A stretch of DNA of 64,000 nucleotides from assembly GCA_002369075.1 (NCBI GenBank), contig DFEG01000040.1, positions 1-64,000 of the forward strand, given 5' to 3'. Below, in pieces: positions 1 to 8,447 of the stretch; position 1 is the first letter of the stretch, and every line of letters begins with the position of its first letter. Origin of the DNA: Bacteroidales bacterium UBA3808. GTDB lineage: Bacteria > Bacteroidota > Bacteroidia > Bacteroidales > Paludibacteraceae. The position numbers were made by a program, and so were the translations under genes. Below the pieces are notes generated by a model. The model worked only from the letters and a program-made list of their open reading frames with translations, did no database searches and was not told the origin of the DNA.

Positions 1-264
1 ATGAAGATAGAGGATCTTATAGTCCTTGGCTACCGGATCGTAGAATGGCAGGGGGTCACCGACCGAACCGACGGAGGGTTTGTAATACGTCGTAGTGGCT
101 ACCTCGTCCGACGCATTGAAATAAGCGGTGGTGGAGTCCCAGTCTTTCTGCTCCTGCGGGATGTTCTGTTGGCAGGAAGCGAGGAATAAGGAGCAAAGGA
201 GTAAGAGACCTACCCCGCCCCTCCCTAAAAGGAGGGAGAATATATTATTGTGTTTTGTTTTCAT
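1..264 (-). CDS. Partial GH32-like fructan hydrolase, lipoprotein (N-terminal 88 codons)
   Basis: The gene starts with ATG at 262-264 and runs off the left edge of the window with no stop in 88 codons. The first 31 residues form a lipoprotein signal with the lipobox LASC (Cys31). The mature start then contains VGDPLPFYDP and a KILYL strand, which resembles the N-terminus of Bacteroides GH32 levanases (DUF4975 type), where this region opens the five-bladed propeller. It is the fourth gene of the PUL, 6 bp after the DUF4960 gene, so an outer-surface endo- or exo-fructanase is the likely role. The family call rests on a short segment plus context; a GH43-like propeller enzyme is the main alternative. 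Confidence 0.6.
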   Translation of the reverse strand, partial: MKTKHNNIFSLLLGRGGVGLLLLCSLFLASCQQNIPQEQKDWDSTTAYFNASDEVATTTYYKPSVGSVGDPLPFYDPVAKDYKILYLH

Positions 265-266
265 AA
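194..266. repeat. 73 bp direct repeat (copy 1), signal-peptide codons of the GH32-like gene
   Basis: It matches 1607-1679 at 72 of 73 positions and includes the palindromic core CCTCCCTAAAAGGAGGG, the start codon and the first 24 codons. Confidence 0.9.
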
Positions 267-270
267 TAGG

Positions 271-1677
271 TTATTGTTTGAGATAGTTAAACGCATTTTC
301 GGTTATCTTCTCCACGTTGTGGTGGTAGTAATCCTTCCCTTCGTCGGAGATGGTGTACCAGTCGTAGCAACCGGAGCCGATACAGATGATAGCGCCGTGG
401 TCAGCGGTCCGCTTGAACTCCCACGCCACTACGGCGTCGTTACCGCCGGCGATGTCGTAGGCACCGGTCTTCTGGTGGAAGACCTCGCGGTCGTCGTATC
501 CGCCCCAGTCGGTACCGATATGGTACTGTGCGGTGGAGTTGGTGATCTTGTATCCCTCGTCGCAGGTATAGACATGGTCGAGAGCGGACGGGTTCATCGT
601 CAGATTCTGCCAGAGGGCGTGGTCGGTATGTCCGGTGATAGCGAACTCCCACGGACCGCCTACGCGCTCCGCCTCCGCTTCTTTGCCGCCCCAAGCGTTA
701 TTCGGGAAACACTCTGCTTCGCCTAAGAAGAACGGCAGGTTAACGGCATAGCGGGTGAGAAGGAACGAACCGCCTGCTTGGTAGTACAATTTCAGCTTAT
801 CCAGCGCCAGCGGATCCATCACTTCGGGAGTAGCCTGAACGAAACGCTCTTTGCCCTCCAGACCTCCGTCCACATGGAAATGCCACCAGATGACTTTGCA
901 GTCGGTCAGTACGACTCTATTGGCTGCCAGATCGGAGAACGAAGCATAGTCGGAGTTCTCCACATTAGCCAGCATCCAATTGACTGCCTCCTGCTCCTCG
1001 GGGTTGAGTTGGGCTACCGTCTGAGCCAAGCCGAGATAGAGCACAACGGGGTTGCCTTTCTCCTTGACAGTGACGGTATAGGTCGCCGAAGCGGTGTTGC
1101 AGGTCACGGTGAACTCGACAGGGTTAGTGAAGTCGCACGGTACTCCGGCATGCGGAGAGAGCGTAGCGCCATCGGTGGTCTTAACCGTCGGAACGAGGTT
1201 CTTGAGATCCGTGCCGACCGGTACGGAGACGGAGATGGTCTTGGCGGTCTGGTCGATGATACCTAAGTAGGTCTCGTTGAGCGCAAAGGAGAGGATGCGC
1301 GCCTCGTCATGTTTGACCGACACTTTATAGTCCTGGAAGACATTGCCGTTCGTCACGCGGATAGCAAGCGGGGTGGTCATGTTCACCTTGTCCCCCACCT
1401 TATGGTTCGCGGTAGCACCGGCAGAGAGATCAAGACGGGTGATCGTCATGAGTTGGTCATCGTGGTTCTCCGGCACTCCTACCACTACGGTACGCGCCGC
1501 GTGATCCACCACGCCGGCATAGGTATCGAGCATGAGACTATCAATCTTGCAATCGCCAGTGACAGCGAAGGAGTTGTCCCATTTATTGCAAGCCACGAAC
1601 AATGTACAAAGGAGTAAGAGACCTACCCCGCCCCTCCCTAAAGGGAGGGAGAATATATTATTGTGTTTTGTTTTCAT
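271..1677 (-). CDS. DUF4960 surface glycan-binding lipoprotein (SusE/SGBP position)
   Basis: A 468-residue lipoprotein with lipobox Cys30. ATG at 1677 is preferred over an in-frame TTG at 1686 because the next gene begins with the same MKTKHNN peptide. Two immunoglobulin-like repeats (about 45-125 and 125-205) each carry the pattern 'A.YTVTV' or 'QDYKVSV' near their ends. The C-terminal half (about 220-468) is a DUF4960 domain rich in Trp and Tyr. In the Bacteroides levan PUL the equivalent gene (BT1761) encodes a cell-surface levan-binding protein, so a binding rather than catalytic role is inferred. It lies between susD and the GH32-like gene, same strand. Confidence 0.75.
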   Translation of the reverse strand: MKTKHNNIFSLPLGRGGVGLLLLCTLFVACNKWDNSFAVTGDCKIDSLMLDTYAGVVDHAARTVVVGVPENHDDQLMTITRLDLSAGATANHKVGDKVNMTTPLAIRVTNGNVFQDYKVSVKHDEARILSFALNETYLGIIDQTAKTISVSVPVGTDLKNLVPTVKTTDGATLSPHAGVPCDFTNPVEFTVTCNTASATYTVTVKEKGNPVVLYLGLAQTVAQLNPEEQEAVNWMLANVENSDYASFSDLAANRVVLTDCKVIWWHFHVDGGLEGKERFVQATPEVMDPLALDKLKLYYQAGGSFLLTRYAVNLPFFLGEAECFPNNAWGGKEAEAERVGGPWEFAITGHTDHALWQNLTMNPSALDHVYTCDEGYKITNSTAQYHIGTDWGGYDDREVFHQKTGAYDIAGGNDAVVAWEFKRTADHGAIICIGSGCYDWYTISDEGKDYYHHNVEKITENAFNYLKQ

Positions 1678-1679
1678 AA
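1607..1679. repeat. 73 bp direct repeat (copy 2), signal-peptide codons of the DUF4960 gene
   Basis: Same orientation and same place relative to the start codon as the copy at 194-266. Core CCTCCCTAAAGGGAGGG. Confidence 0.9.
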
Positions 1680-1710
1680 CTATCAACTATCAAAATTTGA
1701 CTTGTCAAAT
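1680..1710. repeat. CTATCAACTATCAAAATTTG words with palindrome
   Basis: Two TATCAAC-type units are followed by the perfect palindrome ATTTGACTTGTCAAAT (1695-1710), upstream of the DUF4960 start. Confidence 0.65.
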
Positions 1711-1735
1711 AATCGTGCCCCTTGGGGGCTAAGAA
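1711..1735. repeat. Dispersed 25 bp palindromic element (copy 1)
   Basis: AATCGTGCCCCTTGGGGGCT followed by AAGAA, in the spacer between susD and the DUF4960 gene, opposite orientation to the copy at 57723. Confidence 0.8.
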
Positions 1736-1737
1736 TA

Positions 1738-3459
1738 TTACCATCCTCCTATATTTTGTTTGTAATGTCCGTTGGACGCGGCAACCTGCTCATGGGGGAT
1801 AGGCAGATACTCGTTCTTGTTCGCCGTGAACTTGGCGGTAGAATAGATACGGCAGTCGTTGGCTTCCTCGAGGTAGTACTTGTTAATCACCTGCTCTGCT
1901 TCTCCCCAGCGCACGAGGTCGAAGAAGCGCTCGGACTCCATGGCGAGTTCCAGACGGCGCTCCATCTTCACTTTGGCAAGCGCGTCGGAGTTGTCGCTAT
2001 AGGGTTTGATAAAGATACGTGCGCCGTAGTTGGTGTCATATCCGGCGAGCATGGCGGTACTGCGTGCAGCGCGGTTGCGGATCTGATTGACGATAGCGAC
2101 CGCCTCATCGCCGCGACCTAACTGAGCCAATGCCTCGGCACGCATGAGGAGCACGTCGGCATACCGAACCACGATACGGTTCATCGGGGTACCGAACCAC
2201 AGGGCGGAGCGGATGAGGTAACCGCCGTCGGGATCGACATTGTGTTTCAGCGTCACGTAGTAGCCGTAGAGTCCGTTGGAGCGGCTCCAGTTCTGGGTGC
2301 GCTTCATGATGTAGTTCGGGTTGAACTCATAGGGAAAGTCGGGGATGCCCACCGTCAGCCAGAGGCGCGGATCGGCGGTCTCGGTCTTGGCATCAAAATC
2401 CTTCTGGTTGAAGGACCCGATATACGGCAGACCGTTGGCGTCCGTACGGAAGGCGTTGACAAGGTTCTGGCTGGGTTTGTAGAAGTCGCAGCCGCCCTCG
2501 ATACGGGACGGAACCATCAGTCCGTACGACCAGTTACAGTTACCGAGGTTGGTACCGTCGTTGGTTGAATACTGCATTGCCCAGAGACTCTCTTTGCCGT
2601 TCTCGTACTGCGGCTCGGGACGGAAGTTATTGTGGAAATCGTCCTCCAGTCCGTAGCCGGCAGGGGCATAGATATTCTCCTCCGTATAGGTGATCACTTT
2701 CTCCAGATCCTCGTGGTTGATAGAGGTCACAGCATGGGAAGCGGGATCGTCCTGACGGTACGCCTTGTAGAGATACACCTTAGCCAGCAGACCGGCAGCC
2801 GAAGCCTGGGTAGGACGGCCTTTGTCCGCCTGGGTCTGAGGCAGTACGGAGTAAGCGTACTCCAGATCGTCGGCGATGAGTTGCCAACCCTCGTCGTTGG
2901 TGTACTTGGTGTTGGAGAGGTTGTTATAGTCCGCCTGCTTCATGTTCGGGTCGATGACGAACGGTATGTTCTTATAGAGCCGTTTGAGCAGGAAATGGCC
3001 GTAGGCGCGCAGGAACTTCATTTCACCCAGACGCTGCGCCTTGAGCTGATAGGTATCCGGCATGGCGTTGAGGGCGTCGATAGCCGCGTTGACACGGCTC
3101 AGACAGTTGTAGAGACGCACCCACATGTCGTTGATATTCCAGTTGGTGGTCATGATACCCTGGCTGATCTCCAGCTGGTGGAAGACATCGCCATCGTTCT
3201 CGCTGATACCACCCTTGTAGGCGTCATCCGAACGGACATCAAAGTTCCACATCGAGAAGGACGAGTTGACGTCCTCCGCGGAGATGAACACCGCATACGC
3301 GGAGATCACCACATTGTCAATATACTGCGGGTCATTCACCTGTTCCTCGGACAAGATACCTTGCGGCATGTCCTTATTGAGGAAACTGTCACAGGAAGTG
3401 AAGAGTAAAGTACAAAGGGACAAAGTACCAAGTACTATTTTATTCATTGTATGTTTCAT
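1738..3459 (-). CDS. SusD-family outer-membrane glycan-binding lipoprotein
   Basis: 573 residues starting MKHTMNK, with lipobox Cys23 (LFTSC) and the SusD N-terminal pattern 'DSFLNKDMPQG'. Tetratricopeptide helices are seen around residues 85-240, and the usual C-terminal end has the 'NEYLPIPHEQV' motif. SusD proteins cap the SusC barrel from outside and bind the oligosaccharide being imported. It follows susC by 17 bp and belongs to the same transcript. The length is normal for the family. ATG at 3447 is a possible alternative start. The substrate is inferred to be fructan from the DUF4960, GH32 and regulator neighbours only. Confidence 0.95.
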   Translation of the reverse strand: MKHTMNKIVLGTLSLCTLLFTSCDSFLNKDMPQGILSEEQVNDPQYIDNVVISAYAVFISAEDVNSSFSMWNFDVRSDDAYKGGISENDGDVFHQLEISQGIMTTNWNINDMWVRLYNCLSRVNAAIDALNAMPDTYQLKAQRLGEMKFLRAYGHFLLKRLYKNIPFVIDPNMKQADYNNLSNTKYTNDEGWQLIADDLEYAYSVLPQTQADKGRPTQASAAGLLAKVYLYKAYRQDDPASHAVTSINHEDLEKVITYTEENIYAPAGYGLEDDFHNNFRPEPQYENGKESLWAMQYSTNDGTNLGNCNWSYGLMVPSRIEGGCDFYKPSQNLVNAFRTDANGLPYIGSFNQKDFDAKTETADPRLWLTVGIPDFPYEFNPNYIMKRTQNWSRSNGLYGYYVTLKHNVDPDGGYLIRSALWFGTPMNRIVVRYADVLLMRAEALAQLGRGDEAVAIVNQIRNRAARSTAMLAGYDTNYGARIFIKPYSDNSDALAKVKMERRLELAMESERFFDLVRWGEAEQVINKYYLEEANDCRIYSTAKFTANKNEYLPIPHEQVAASNGHYKQNIGGW

Positions 3460-3476
3460 AATTTTTCCCTTTCAAT

Positions 3477-6400
3477 TTAGAATGTTACTTTGGTTCCCAA
3501 GGTTACGGTCAGCGGGATAGGATAACCGAAGGTCGGGTTCTCGGGATCCACGCCGGTGAACTTAGCCGAATGGATGGTAAATACGTTCTGGGCGGAAACG
3601 AACCAGCGCCAGTTCTGCATCAACATCTTCTCGCAAGCCGACTTGGGCAGGTTGTAACCTAACTGGAGGTTACGCAGTTTGAGGAACGAACCGTCCTCTA
3701 CGAAATAGGTGCTGACGCGGGTCTCGTTGTTATTATTATTGGTCGAGAGCGCCGGTATATCACTGTTGGGATTGGAGGGACTCCAAGCGTCCATTACGCG
3801 CGTTCCTTTATTCAGGTTAGCTACGTTGATACCGCTCCAGAGGTCGGTCTGCTCCTTGTAGTCCTTGGTGATGACCTGTACACCTCCTACGCCCTGGAAG
3901 AAGACGGTCAGGTCGAAGCCCTTGTACTCGAAATAGAAGTTCGCGCCGAAGGAGATTGCCGGCACCGGCGAATAGATCCAGGTCTGGTCTTTCTCGTTGA
4001 TGACGCCGTTGCCGTCGAGGTCGCGGTAGCGGATACGGCCGAGGCCTGCGCCCTCCTGGATAGCGTGGTTGTCAATCTCCTCCTGGCTCTTGAAGATACC
4101 ATCGGCGATGTAACCTACCTGCGAACCCATCGGGTGACCGACCACCGACTCTACACCGTTACCACCGAAACGACCGCTGGCGGCTACCGTCTCCGGCAGT
4201 TTGACAACCTTGTTGTCGTAGTGCGAGAGGTTAGCCGAGATATCGTATTTGAAACCGGTCTTGGTCTGGTTGCGGTAGCCCAGAGCGAGCTCGACACCCA
4301 TGTTATCCATCGCGCCGGCGTTCACCCATTGGGTACCACCCTCACCCATTGCACCGATACCGGTCATCTCGACGAGAATGTCCTTGGTCTGCTTGTAGAA
4401 CCAGTCGAACGAACCGTAGAAAGTCTGCTGGAAGAAAGAGAAATCGAGACCTACGTTGGTCTGGGTCGTCGTCTCCCATTTGATATCATCGTTGCCCACC
4501 TGAATACGGCGGAAACCGGACGGCAGGATTTGACCGCCATTGGTGCCGGCAATGTCGTAAGAGGTACCGTAGCTCTGTCCGCCGTTCTCGTTCACACCAT
4601 AGTTGGACTCGTAGATGGTATAACGGGCGGTAGAGGATATATCCTGGTTACCGGTCTGTCCCCACGAAGCACGGAGCTTGAGGTCATTGAGCCAGTTCGA
4701 CGCACCGCGCATGAACTTCTCCTCGCTGATACGCCATCCGGCGGATACGGAGGGGAAAGTAGCAAAACGGTTGTGTTTACCGAAACGGCTCGAACCGTCG
4801 TGACGGAGCGTGAAGGAGACGAGGTAACGGTTGTCGTAGGTGTAGTTGGCTTTACCGAAGAACGAGATCAGCGAGTAACTGCCAGCGCCACCGTATGCCT
4901 GCGCCTTGCCCGTTCCGGCAGAGGGCCACATGTATGTCGGATTGAGGACGATGAAATCCTCCTTGTAGGCAGAGCCCCAGTCACTGATCTCGCGGTTCAA
5001 CTCGGTACCGAGCATGAAGTCTGCACGGTGTTTGTTGATATCCAGATTATAGGTGATGATGGCGTTCCACATCCATTTGAGCCAATGCTCCTGCTTGTAC
5101 TCCACGGCGTTCTTGTCGTTCGCTACGACACCCTCGGCAATGGGGTATGTGAAGAAGCGCTGTTTCTTCTGGGCATAGTCGATACCAGCCGTCGTGCGGA
5201 TATTGAGTCCCTTGATAGGATTGATATTGACGAACACGTTACCGAACACACGCCAGTACGTATAGCGGTTGTCCTTGTTACGCTGCAGAATGGACATCGG
5301 GTTCTCACGTTGCGGGAAACCGCTGGAAGAGGGAGCCTGTGCCAGCGTCTCGCCGTCTGCCTTATAGACCGGCAGCAGCGGGTTGTATTGCAGCACGCTG
5401 TTGATGAACCCGCCCGGGGCACTCACCTCGGAGGTACGGTTCATGGTGAAGTTCTCACCGATAGTCACGTAGTCTTTGAGAATCTTGTAGTCGCTGTTGA
5501 TACGCGCCGAGAAACGGTCGAAGTCGGAGGTCTTGATGACGCCCTCGTTCTTGTAGTAACCGAGCGAGAAGAAGGAACTACCCTTCTGGCTGCCGTTGGA
5601 GACAGACACATTATAGTTCTGTATTACGCCCGGGCGCGTGGTCTCGCTGAACCAGTCGGTGTTGCTCACCGGTACGGTACCGGCCTCGTCGAGATACTTG
5701 TTAAGCATGATATTGTTGAGCACCGGCTGTCCCTGCGCGTTATAGCCCCAGTCGTAACGGTACCCGAGCACGTTGGTGTTCGGGTCAGCTATACCGTCGT
5801 TGATATACGCCTGCCAGAGAGCACGGCCGTATTGCTCGGAGTTGAGCACGCGCATGCGGTTCACATAGGACTGCACCGCTACGCTCGCGTCCAGATCGAC
5901 GCGAATCTTACCCTCCGCACCCTTCTTGGTGGTGATGATAATGACACCGTTCGCAGCACGCGATCCGTAGATAGAAGCCGAAGCGGCATCCTTCAACACC
6001 TGGATGGACTCGATATCGTTGGGGTTCAACTCATGCATACCGGATTTGGTAGGCACACCGTCGATGATATAGAGCGGGTCGTTGTCGTTGAGCGTACCGA
6101 TACCACGAATACGGACCGTTGCCGCACCGGAGGGGTTACCGTCGGCGGAGATGTTCATACCCGGGATCTTACCCTGCAGGGCCTTCATCGGGTTGTTCTC
6201 CTGCTGTTTCTCCAAGTCCTTGGCACTGACGGCACTGACAGCACCCGTCAAGTCCGCCTTACGTTGCGTGGTATAACCCGTTACCACTACCTCATCCAGC
6301 ACCTCGCTGTCTTCGGCGAGCTTGATACGGAGGTTGGCGGCGGCTGCCACGTTCTGAGTCTTGTAGCCCACATAGGAGATCACCAGTTGGGCTCCCGAGG

Positions 6401-6596
6401 CCACGTTCAATTGGAAATTACCATCGAAATCCGTGATGGTACCATTCGTTGTGCCTTCCTCGAGTACCGAGGCGCCGATCACCGGTTCACCGGTTTTCTC
6501 GTCCACAATCACACCCGTAGCCGCCACCTGCGCGAACACAGGTGCTACAGCGAGCACGAAAGCGAAAAAGGCGGAAAGAATAAGTCTTTTCTTCAT
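3477..6596 (-). CDS. SusC-family TonB-dependent oligosaccharide transporter
   Basis: 1039 residues. A signal peptide (about 1-22) is followed by a carboxypeptidase-D-like beta domain (about 25-100, ending near 'VISYVGYKTQ'). A TonB-box/plug region comes next, with 'DEVVVTGY', 'LQGKIPGMNIS' and 'SIYGSRAANGVIIITTKKG', and then a long beta-barrel ending in aromatic-rich strands ('TVTLGTKVTF'). It imports oligosaccharides through the outer membrane using TonB energy. It is the first gene of the PUL operon; a promoter lies about 50 bp upstream and the divergently placed control region carries inverted repeats. Confidence 0.97.
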   Translation of the reverse strand: MKKRLILSAFFAFVLAVAPVFAQVAATGVIVDEKTGEPVIGASVLEEGTTNGTITDFDGNFQLNVASGAQLVISYVGYKTQNVAAAANLRIKLAEDSEVLDEVVVTGYTTQRKADLTGAVSAVSAKDLEKQQENNPMKALQGKIPGMNISADGNPSGAATVRIRGIGTLNDNDPLYIIDGVPTKSGMHELNPNDIESIQVLKDAASASIYGSRAANGVIIITTKKGAEGKIRVDLDASVAVQSYVNRMRVLNSEQYGRALWQAYINDGIADPNTNVLGYRYDWGYNAQGQPVLNNIMLNKYLDEAGTVPVSNTDWFSETTRPGVIQNYNVSVSNGSQKGSSFFSLGYYKNEGVIKTSDFDRFSARINSDYKILKDYVTIGENFTMNRTSEVSAPGGFINSVLQYNPLLPVYKADGETLAQAPSSSGFPQRENPMSILQRNKDNRYTYWRVFGNVFVNINPIKGLNIRTTAGIDYAQKKQRFFTYPIAEGVVANDKNAVEYKQEHWLKWMWNAIITYNLDINKHRADFMLGTELNREISDWGSAYKEDFIVLNPTYMWPSAGTGKAQAYGGAGSYSLISFFGKANYTYDNRYLVSFTLRHDGSSRFGKHNRFATFPSVSAGWRISEEKFMRGASNWLNDLKLRASWGQTGNQDISSTARYTIYESNYGVNENGGQSYGTSYDIAGTNGGQILPSGFRRIQVGNDDIKWETTTQTNVGLDFSFFQQTFYGSFDWFYKQTKDILVEMTGIGAMGEGGTQWVNAGAMDNMGVELALGYRNQTKTGFKYDISANLSHYDNKVVKLPETVAASGRFGGNGVESVVGHPMGSQVGYIADGIFKSQEEIDNHAIQEGAGLGRIRYRDLDGNGVINEKDQTWIYSPVPAISFGANFYFEYKGFDLTVFFQGVGGVQVITKDYKEQTDLWSGINVANLNKGTRVMDAWSPSNPNSDIPALSTNNNNNETRVSTYFVEDGSFLKLRNLQLGYNLPKSACEKMLMQNWRWFVSAQNVFTIHSAKFTGVDPENPTFGYPIPLTVTLGTKVTF

Positions 6597-6649
6597 GATA
6601 CTTAAGTGTTAAACAATACAGCAGAACTTGGATTTTCCAAATTCCGCTG

Positions 6650-6681
6650 CAAAAGTACGCGCTTTTTGGCACATGCGCAAA
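6650..6681 (-). promoter_or_regulatory. PUL (susC) promoter
   Basis: Read on the minus strand, the -7 box is TACTTTTG (6650-6657) and the upstream element is TTTGCGCATGTGCC. The TTG-to-TA distance is 23 bp, the same as in the other promoters of this window. The predicted transcript starts about 45 nt before the susC ATG. Confidence 0.7.
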
Positions 6682-6688
6682 TATCTAT

Positions 6689-6743
6689 GTTGCAAAAGAT
6701 GCTACAGATGTTGCAGTGCAACAAATAGCATATATTTTGCAAC
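6689..6743. promoter_or_regulatory. Candidate operator: inverted repeat with palindromic centre
   Basis: The left arm GTTGCAAAAGATGCTA (6689-6704) and the right arm TAGCATATATTTTGCAAC (6726-6743) are inverted copies that differ by a 2 bp insertion and one base. Between them lies the perfect palindrome GTTGCAGTGCAAC (6710-6722). A further ATGTTGCATC is at 6762. The cluster sits directly upstream of the susC -33 element and downstream of the regulator gene, so it is a natural binding site for the AraC domain of that regulator. Binding is inferred. Confidence 0.5.
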
Positions 6744-6771
6744 ACTTATGTCATTCCATGAATGTTGCATC

Positions 6772-8226
6772 TTATCGTTCAGAAGGCAGGTGACCAAAGT
6801 ATTCCTTATAGCATTTGGTGAAATAGCCGGCGGAGGAGAAACAGAGTTCGAGGGCTACCTGCTGTACCGTCATATCGGTTGTATGTAGCAGTTGGTCCGC
6901 ACGGATGAGCCGGCGCTCCCGGATATAATCGAGCGGGCCTTTGCCGGTCACGGTCTTGACACGGCGGAAGAGCTGGGTACGGCTTAGCTGAAGCATTGAG
7001 CCCAAGTACTCTACGCTCAGATTCGGGTCATTCAGATGCTCATCCACCGCCTGTTTCAGCCGCCCGGCGAACGCCTCGTCCCGATGGCTGAGCTGGATAG
7101 CCTCCTGCACATCCTCCAACTGCGGCAGGATCTCCTGTTTGATTTCCTGTTGGAGTTTGACCTGATTGGCAATAATATAGCCCGCAGCGAGTAGAAAAAG
7201 TGCAATCAAGACGATTAGCCAGATAATAAGCAAGGTCTTGTCATAACGCAACTGTCTCCATTTGCTTTCCGTCTGGGTTTGGAAGAGATGGAGAGTCTCC
7301 AGATCGCGGGTGATCGCCTCGTCCTGTCTGAGCATCGGGTAAGCAATGGATGCATCTACCAAAGTCGTCTCCAACACCGTATCCCGCACAAAAGGCTCGC
7401 CGTGCAGGATCTGCGCCGCCGTTGCAATCACCATATCACCTCGGGAGGAATAGGTAGCCGAACAGGTGATCTTGCCCTCTACTATGGCCCTCAGACCGGG
7501 TTGGATACCGTCCACTCCCATGATGGGGACACCCCCCGCTGCTTCGGCGGCACCGATCGCCATGAGGTCGTTATGCGCCACAATCACATCGGGTATGGCG
7601 TGGTCACGCAGGTACGCGGACACCGCCTCGCGGGCGTTCTCCTTATACCATCTGCCCATCACCGAATGTACCACCACGCCTTCGGGCAGGTCGTCCATCA
7701 ATCCCTTATGGCGCAACGTAGCCGGCGTAGAACCCGGCAGACCCGCCACCTCCAAGACGGTGAAATTTGAAGATTTGAATTGTGAATTGTGCTTTGTGCA
7801 TTGTTCTCTCACCCACTCTGCCATGAGCTGCCCCACCTTGTAGTTATCGCCGCCGATGAAGGCAGTCCACTCGTCGCCGGTGACCCTCCGGTCGGCAACA
7901 ATGACGGGGATACCGGCTCTGTACGCCCGCGTCACCGCCGGCTTGACCTGCTCCGCCTCGTTGGGACTGACGATCAGCAGATCCACCCGCTCCGCGATGA
8001 AACTGTCTATCTGGGCGCATTGTAGTTCGTTACTGCCATAGGCGATACGACGGCTGAGCGCCATCTCCGGATGGAGCAGAAGCTCCCGCTCCATCTCATA
8101 GTTCATCTTCTGCCGCCAGGCATCGTCAAGGCACTGGCTCACGCCTATCTTGTACTGCGGTTGCGAACCGGTACAACCTGCCAGCAGGAGAGCAAAAAAG
8201 ATACAGCGGACGATAATATTTCTCAT
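6772..8226 (-). CDS. Membrane sugar sensor: periplasmic-binding domain + TM + AraC DNA-binding domain
   Basis: 484 residues. Residues 1-18 form a lipoprotein-like signal (LLLAGC, Cys18). Residues 24-305 form a LacI/ribose-type periplasmic binding domain ('DLLIVSPNE', 'VIVADRRV', 'VIVAHNDLMAIGA', 'MGVDG'). A transmembrane segment lies at about 331-353, then a short coiled linker, and an AraC helix-turn-helix pair at about 385-484. No histidine kinase or receiver domain lies between, unlike the fructose-sensing hybrid two-component regulator BT1754 of the Bacteroides levan PUL. It would bind a sugar outside and act on DNA directly. A degenerate tandem repeat (7761-7806) encodes about 14 residues around position 142-155. 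Confidence 0.85.
   Translation of the reverse strand: MRNIIVRCIFFALLLAGCTGSQPQYKIGVSQCLDDAWRQKMNYEMERELLLHPEMALSRRIAYGSNELQCAQIDSFIAERVDLLIVSPNEAEQVKPAVTRAYRAGIPVIVADRRVTGDEWTAFIGGDNYKVGQLMAEWVREQCTKHNSQFKSSNFTVLEVAGLPGSTPATLRHKGLMDDLPEGVVVHSVMGRWYKENAREAVSAYLRDHAIPDVIVAHNDLMAIGAAEAAGGVPIMGVDGIQPGLRAIVEGKITCSATYSSRGDMVIATAAQILHGEPFVRDTVLETTLVDASIAYPMLRQDEAITRDLETLHLFQTQTESKWRQLRYDKTLLIIWLIVLIALFLLAAGYIIANQVKLQQEIKQEILPQLEDVQEAIQLSHRDEAFAGRLKQAVDEHLNDPNLSVEYLGSMLQLSRTQLFRRVKTVTGKGPLDYIRERRLIRADQLLHTTDMTVQQVALELCFSSAGYFTKCYKEYFGHLPSER
7761..7806. repeat. Short degenerate tandem repeat inside the PUL regulator
   Basis: Words AAATTTGAAGATTTGAATTG followed by TGAATTGTGCTTTGTGCATT, each 7-9 bp and alternating. 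They lie within the coding sequence and keep the frame; they encode a Lys/Asn/Ser/Phe-rich loop of the binding domain. Confidence 0.7.
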
Positions 8227-8249
8227 AGCACAAAATACAGATAACGGTA

Positions 8250-8257
8250 CAAAGGTA
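8250..8257 (-). promoter_or_regulatory. Promoter -7 box of the PUL regulator
   Basis: TACCTTTG on the minus strand, about 24 bp before the regulator's ATG. The usual TTTGCAT upstream element is absent; a tandem repeat (8266-8300) occupies that place, which may weaken or alter the promoter. Confidence 0.55.
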
Positions 8258-8265
8258 CGGAAAAT

Positions 8266-8300
8266 AATTGATAGTTGAAAGTTGATAGTTGATAATTATT
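8266..8300. repeat. Short tandem repeat, GTTGATA/GTTGAAA words
   Basis: About four 7-8 bp units of the type TTGATAGTTGAAAGTTGATA lie in the spacer between the regulator and metK. The same word family recurs at 1680, 36471, 38734 and 55317. Confidence 0.75.
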
Positions 8301-8349
8301 CTTTTTTCCGCCCCAAAAGTGTTTTTTTTATAAAAAAGTGCGTGTGCGC

Positions 8350-8380
8350 TTGCATATGTCAAAAAAAAGCAGTACCTTTG
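8350..8380 (+). promoter_or_regulatory. metK promoter
   Basis: The upstream element TTGCATATGTCAAAA starts at 8350 and the -7 box TACCTTTG is at 8373-8380, with 23 bp from TTG to TA. Transcription should start near 8387, just before the riboswitch. Confidence 0.8.
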
Positions 8381-8392
8381 CATCCGATTATG

Positions 8393-8443
8393 AAAGAGGA
8401 TGGATTTGACTGCTTGCAACCTCGTAAAAACAATGCTAAAACT
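8393..8443 (+). ncRNA. SAM-II-type riboswitch upstream of metK
   Basis: The conserved blocks of the SAM-II pseudoknot are all present in order: GATTTGA at 8403-8409, GCTTGCAACCTCGT at 8412-8425, an A-rich stretch, and GCTAAAAC at 8435-8442. The element lies between the promoter and an intrinsic terminator in front of S-adenosylmethionine synthetase, which is the expected regulon. SAM-II senses S-adenosylmethionine and is best known from Alphaproteobacteria but also occurs in Bacteroidetes. Confidence 0.8.
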
Positions 8444-8447
8444 TGTG

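Noticed and set aside
1..189. 62-codon plus-strand open frame at the left edge
   Set aside because: It lies opposite the GH32-like gene, whose lipoprotein signal and family motif are clear.
194..1679. Insertion sequence flanked by direct repeats
   Set aside because: The DNA between the 73 bp repeats encodes a DUF4960 lipoprotein that belongs to the PUL, with no transposase or terminal inverted repeats.
4065..6605. 846-codon open frame on the plus strand opposite susC
   Set aside because: It is the mirror of the susC codon pattern; the protein is repetitive in Val/Thr/Arg with no recognisable domain, and susC on the other strand is certain.
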